Shown: in pieces, positions 6,299 to 9,123 of the stretch | Layout: every line of letters begins with the position of its first letter | Numbering within the stretch: position 1 is the first letter of the stretch | Source: Anaerolineae bacterium | GTDB taxonomy: Bacteria; Chloroflexota; Anaerolineae; JAADDB01 | NCBI GenBank assembly: GCA_015486895.1 | Contig: WFQT01000108.1 | Coordinates: 1-9,123 of the forward strand | Length of the DNA stretch: 9,123 nt | Direction: 5' to 3' | Translations under genes and position numbers: made by a program | Notes under the pieces: generated by a model | The model's database searches: none | Seen by the model: only the letters and a program-made list of their open reading frames with translations | Told to the model about the DNA's origin: nothing

Positions 6299-7653
6299 AC
6301 GAGTCGTCCCCTTCTTTGCGCACATTCTTAGATTTGCTGGCCCGGCGTGATGAGTTGACCAGGGTTACCGACGCTGTGGCGGCCGATTTGGAAGCGGCCG
6401 CGCTTCTGGCTGCTTTGGGCGAGCGCCCAACCTTGTTGGAACATGTCCGGGGCAGCGATTACCGGGTAGCGGCCGGAATAGTCAGCCGGCGCCGTTACCT
6501 TGCTTGGGCCTTAGGCGTTAAACCGGAACGGCTTTTACAACGCTTGGTAGAGGCCTTGGCGTCCCCTGGCCCCCCGCCGTTGTGGGATGGCGGCCCTTGC
6601 CGGGAGGTGGTCAAGCCGACGGTAGATTTGCGTCGCCTGCCCTTTTTTACCCACTGGCAAACCGACGCTGGCCCCTATGCGACCGCGGCCGTGCTTTTCT
6701 TGGATGACCCGGAAACCGGCCCTAATGCCAGCTTTCACCGGTTGCTGCGCCTGGACGAGCGCCATTTGGTGGCACGTTTGGTGGAAAATCGCGGCGCTTA
6801 CAACTCCTGGCACCGTGTTGCCCCTGCACCTTTGCCGGTGGCCATTGCCATCGGCTTGCCACCCCATATCCTCTTAGCTGCCTCTATGGGGCCGCCGCCC
6901 GGTGTGGATGAAATGACGATAGCGCAGGCTTTGGCTCCTACGCCGCTGGTGCGTTGCGAGAACGGCATCCAGGTTCCGGCAGTGGCGGAGTTCATTTTGG
7001 AAGGACGGTTGACGCAACAACTAACCGCTGAGGGACCGTTCGTGGACTTGACCGGTACTTTAGACATTGTCCGACAGCAACCAATCATTGAAATTGACCG
7101 CATCACCCACCGGCAAGCTCCCATTTACCAGGCGCTACTGCCCGGCGGGCTGGAGCACAAAGTGCTCATGGGCCTGCCCAAAGAGCCGACTATCTGCGCT
7201 GCTGTGGGGGAAGTAGCCGACTGCCGCAATGTTTACATAACCCCCGGCGGCGCTTCCTGGTTGCATGCTGTGGTGCAGATCCACAAAACTGAGGCCGACG
7301 CCGGCCGCCGGGCCGGGGAAGCGGCTTTCCGCGGCCATCCTTCGCTGAAACACGTGGTTGTCGTGGATACGGATATCGACATTTTCAACCCGGAAGCTGT
7401 GGAATGGGCCATTGCTACCCGTTTTCAGGCAGATCGGGACTTGCAGGTCTGGCCGGATCAGCCGTCCAGTTCCCTGGACCCTTCTGCTTGCCAATTGCCC
7501 GGTCGTAAAGCGCGAGCGGCAAAAGTGGCTGTAGATGCTACCGTGCCCTGGGAGGGAAACCAGCCACCGGCGATGCAGCCTTTCCGGCAACTCGCTTTCC
7601 CCTCGGTTGATCTGACCGCTTATCACATCGAGGGAGGTAAAAATGGTAACTGA
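6295..7653 (+). CDS. UbiD-family prenylated-FMN decarboxylase, candidate anhydromevalonate phosphate decarboxylase
   Basis: UbiD enzymes reversibly decarboxylate alpha,beta-unsaturated acids using prenylated FMN made by UbiX. Family signs along the 452 residues: N-terminal LRTFLDLLARRDELTRV (8-24); DAGPY (124-128); PNASFHR (143-149), whose N-x4-R spacing (Asn144, Arg149) matches the cofactor-binding Asn and Arg known in fungal Fdc1; PAVAEFILEG (228-237, Glu232 and Glu236), then EGPFVDLTG (246-254); VVVDTDIDIFNPEAVEWAIATR near 355-376; SSLDPSA (392-398); and KVAVDATVPW (410-419). Its length is shorter than E. coli UbiD (497 aa) and close to what I recall for archaeal homologues. AAGGAAG (6281-6287) is a reasonable ribosome site, and ATGA overlap couples it to mevalonate kinase. 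That partnership suggests conversion of trans-anhydromevalonate 5-phosphate to isopentenyl phosphate (inference). The alternatives are a quinone or aromatic-acid decarboxylase. Family membership is near certain; the substrate is not. Confidence 0.9.
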   Translation: MNESSPSLRTFLDLLARRDELTRVTDAVAADLEAAALLAALGERPTLLEHVRGSDYRVAAGIVSRRRYLAWALGVKPERLLQRLVEALASPGPPPLWDGGPCREVVKPTVDLRRLPFFTHWQTDAGPYATAAVLFLDDPETGPNASFHRLLRLDERHLVARLVENRGAYNSWHRVAPAPLPVAIAIGLPPHILLAASMGPPPGVDEMTIAQALAPTPLVRCENGIQVPAVAEFILEGRLTQQLTAEGPFVDLTGTLDIVRQQPIIEIDRITHRQAPIYQALLPGGLEHKVLMGLPKEPTICAAVGEVADCRNVYITPGGASWLHAVVQIHKTEADAGRRAGEAAFRGHPSLKHVVVVDTDIDIFNPEAVEWAIATRFQADRDLQVWPDQPSSSLDPSACQLPGRKARAAKVAVDATVPWEGNQPPAMQPFRQLAFPSVDLTAYHIEGGKNGN

Positions 7654-8272
7654 GACCGTCCGCACGTTCATTGCGGTAGAATTGCCACCGCTGCTGCGGC
7701 AAGCACTGGAGGAGTGGCAAGCGGATTTGCGTCGGGAATTCCCGTCGCGGGCGGTGCGCTGGACCCGGCCTAACGGCATTCACCTGACGCTGAAATTCTT
7801 AGGCGACACACCGACAGAGCGTTTGCCGGAAGTCAAAGCGGCCTTAGCGCGTGCGGTGGTGGCGATCGCCCCTTTTGACCTGGAAAGTGGCGTCTGGGGC
7901 TGCTTTCCGAATTGTCGCCGTCCCCGAGTGCTCTGGTTAGGTGTCAATGGCGAATTGGCCTCGCTGCGCATGCTCTGGCAGGCTGTGGAAAAAGAAGTGG
8001 CGCCTCTGGGTTGGCCTACAGAGAAGCGAGGGTTCTCACCACATCTTACCTTGGGCCGGATCAGTCGGGGGACTACAGCGGCAGAGATTGCCGCTGTGGG
8101 CGAGGCAATGCAACAGCGGGCTATGCCCCAGGTCCATCGCTGGACAGTGGACGCCCTGACTTTCTTCCGCAGCGATTTGCGCCCTACCGGTGCAGTGTAC
8201 ACCCCTTTGGGCGTCTTTCTGTTGGGCGAGGAACGAACTGATCGGGCTTTTACGTTGGGGGAGGAAGCGTGA
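7643..8272 (+). CDS. thpR: RNA 2',3'-cyclic phosphodiesterase (2H/LigT family)
   Basis: ThpR opens 2',3'-cyclic phosphate ends of RNA to 2'-phosphates and can join tRNA half-molecules through 2'-5' links in vitro; its cellular role is poorly known. The 209-residue protein carries both signature H-x-T motifs of the 2H phosphoesterases: IHLTLKFLG (46-54, His47/Thr49) and FSPHLTLGRI (131-140, His134/Thr136). Family-typical supporting stretches are RTFIAVELP near the N-terminus, PRVLWLG (94-100) and the C-terminal FFRSDLRPTGAVYTPL. The start is firm: AGGGAGGT (7631-7638) lies inside the end of the preceding gene, 5 nt from the ATG, giving an 11-bp overlap. No biochemical tie to isoprenoid synthesis is known, so its place here may reflect shared expression only. 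Confidence 0.95.
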   Translation: MVTETVRTFIAVELPPLLRQALEEWQADLRREFPSRAVRWTRPNGIHLTLKFLGDTPTERLPEVKAALARAVVAIAPFDLESGVWGCFPNCRRPRVLWLGVNGELASLRMLWQAVEKEVAPLGWPTEKRGFSPHLTLGRISRGTTAAEIAAVGEAMQQRAMPQVHRWTVDALTFFRSDLRPTGAVYTPLGVFLLGEERTDRAFTLGEEA

Positions 8273-8275
8273 ATC

Positions 8276-8971
8276 GTGAGCCGGCGCCGGCTGTTTTGGG
8301 TCTTTGTGGCGTTGGCCGTCCTGGCTTTCCTTGTCTGGCGGCAGTTGCCGGATGGCAGGCTGCACATCTACTTCCACGGCAATTCCGCCGGTGACACGGT
8401 GATGATCCGTACTCCTGCCGGGCGCTTTCTCTTGCTGACTAACTGCCGCAGCACCACCGTTCTGCTCAACCAGGTAGGTGCGGACATTCCCTTCTGGCGG
8501 CATAGCATTGATGCCATTATCATGGAGGGGAAACGCGACGAAACTCGCAGTGCCTTGGCGGCGTTGGTGCAACGGTACCGGGTCGGCGTTTTGTTTCTGC
8601 CCGAAGTGAAATGGAATGGCCCGGGCAGCGAAGCGTTGCAAGCGGCCATGGAGCAGTCCCATCTGCACGCAATGCAGATCGGCGTCGATGTTAAGAATGG
8701 GAAGTTGCTGTTGATGCCTACTGCTGAGGAGTGGCAGCTTCGTTTCGGCCAGGTTTCCTTTCGCCTTTTTTGTCGGCAGCCATCGGCAGAGAGTGCCTTT
8801 TGTCACCTGACCCGGCCGCTAAAGGAAGGTGAGAGTGCTACCGGGCTGATAGTGCTGCCTCAATTGCCGGCGGGCGCTATTCCCACTTGTGGCCCGTTTC
8901 CTTGTTACGTTGCTGATCGCGGCGAACGGTTGGAATTCATCAGTGACGGGGGAGCATGGTGGCTGAAATGA
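8276..8971 (+). CDS. Membrane-anchored degenerate ComEC-like metallo-beta-lactamase-fold protein
   Basis: The 231-residue protein starts with a basic MSRRR and one hydrophobic helix (about 6-22), so the rest is probably outside the membrane. The sequence at 38-55 (SAGDTVMIRTPAGRFLLL) follows the pattern of the ComEC/Rec2 beta-lactamase domain, where a GQGD-type loop precedes strand-forming residues and a DGG motif. Here TNCRS (55-59) replaces the DGG, and IIMEGKRDETRSAL (81-94) replaces the expected TH-x-D-x-DH stretch. All metal-binding histidines are therefore missing and hydrolase activity is unlikely. Cysteines at 57, 166, 176, 205 and 210 could form disulfides. The start is GTG 8276, preceded by GGGGGAGGA ending at 8265, 10 nt away. 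It lies in the same frame as thpR, separated by TGA-ATC. It may be a truncated relic of comEC or a non-catalytic binding protein. The function is unknown and the fold assignment is by eye. Confidence 0.65.
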   Translation: MSRRRLFWVFVALAVLAFLVWRQLPDGRLHIYFHGNSAGDTVMIRTPAGRFLLLTNCRSTTVLLNQVGADIPFWRHSIDAIIMEGKRDETRSALAALVQRYRVGVLFLPEVKWNGPGSEALQAAMEQSHLHAMQIGVDVKNGKLLLMPTAEEWQLRFGQVSFRLFCRQPSAESAFCHLTRPLKEGESATGLIVLPQLPAGAIPTCGPFPCYVADRGERLEFISDGGAWWLK

Positions 8972-9007
8972 GGCAGTGATGCCTGATCTGCCGGACTTGA
9001 CCTCCGG

Positions 9008-9023
9008 CCCCCAATCCTGGGGG
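9008..9023. terminator. Hairpin downstream of the operon
   Basis: CCCCCA (9008-9013) pairs with TGGGGG (9018-9023) around a 4-nt ATCC loop, 37 nt after the last stop codon. The stem is strong but the following sequence (GTGCTCTGCTCTG) has no T-run. It could slow polymerase at the operon end; intrinsic termination is unproven. Confidence 0.4.
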
Positions 9024-9026
9024 GTG

Positions 9027-9045
9027 CTCTGCTCTGAAAATAGCT
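9027..9045 (-). repeat. Copy of the palindrome end sequence
   Basis: Read on the minus strand, this stretch is AGCTATTTTCAGAGCAGAG. It matches the left end of the element at 2714-2847 (AGCTATTTTCGGAGAAGGG) at 16 of 19 positions, with the first 10 identical. Confidence 0.45.
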
Positions 9046-9055
9046 GAGTAGAGTC

Positions 9056-9078
9056 TGGCGATTCGTGAAATCGCGCCA
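9056..9078. repeat. Inverted repeat (hairpin)
   Basis: GCGATT (9058-9063) and AATCGC (9069-9074) form a perfect 6-bp stem around a 5-nt loop. An alternative, longer pairing uses outer TGGC (9056-9059) with GCCA (9075-9078) plus GATT/AATC and a 2-nt bulge. It is followed by AAAAGTTTAAAAT rather than a T-run. The role is unknown. Confidence 0.35.
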
Positions 9079-9093
9079 AAAGTTTAAAATGGG

Positions 9094-9123
9094 ACACAGA
9101 TTTTCACAGGCTTTGCACACAGA
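9094..9123 (+). repeat. CAC-GATT-CACAGG repeat, copy 3 (runs off the window)
   Basis: ACACAGATTTTCACAGG (9094-9110) fits the pattern of the copies at 2688 and 5035. The window ends in CACACAGA, which looks like the start of a further unit, so the array probably continues past the edge. Confidence 0.45.

Noticed and set aside
7135..7779. Minus-strand open frame of 214 residues
   Set aside because: It is antisense to the UbiD-like and thpR genes, both of which have strong family motifs, and has no recognisable domain.

Overview
The window looks like a piece of a bacterial chromosome of moderately high GC. It is probably from the Chloroflexota, perhaps an Anaerolineae-like lineage. That placement is inference: it rests on a bacterial-style mevalonate kinase locus, a large GT39-type membrane protein, and intergenic spacers full of degenerate short repeats. 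No marker gene in the window settles the taxonomy.

Layout. At the left edge (3-872, +) is the 3' part of a sensor histidine kinase gene: end of HAMP, then HisKA and HATPase. It converges on purH (907-2433, -), the bifunctional enzyme for the last two steps of IMP synthesis. Only 34 bp separate them, and they hold a small GC-rich hairpin. Next is a 507-bp non-coding spacer (2434-2940). It contains a minus-strand TATAAT box for purH, a plus-strand TTGACA-N17-AATAAT promoter candidate, a CAC-GATT-CACAGG repeat unit, and a roughly 134-bp imperfect palindrome with 9-bp perfect ends that looks like a miniature mobile element. A 676-residue polytopic GT39/PMT-like glycosyltransferase follows (2941-4971, +). 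A second spacer (4972-5335) carries another copy of the CAC-GATT repeat, a four-unit heptamer array and an extended -10 promoter.

The right half is a tight four-gene plus-strand operon. It encodes mevalonate kinase (5336-6298), a UbiD-family prenylated-FMN decarboxylase (6295-7653, ATGA overlap), the RNA 2',3'-cyclic phosphodiesterase ThpR (7643-8272, 11-bp overlap), and a single-pass membrane protein whose soluble domain resembles the metallo-beta-lactamase domain of ComEC but has lost the metal-binding motif (8276-8971). The final 150 bp hold two hairpins, a relative of the palindrome's end sequence, and a third copy of the CAC-GATT repeat.

Most interesting point. A translationally overlapping mevalonate kinase and UbiD-family decarboxylase is what one would expect for the archaeal (anhydromevalonate phosphate) variant of the mevalonate pathway. 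There, phosphomevalonate is dehydrated by an aconitase-X enzyme and then decarboxylated by a UbiD homologue to isopentenyl phosphate. If this holds, the window marks an archaeal-type isoprenoid route in a bacterium. The window does not contain the dehydratase or isopentenyl phosphate kinase, so the proposal rests on gene fusion-like proximity and family membership.
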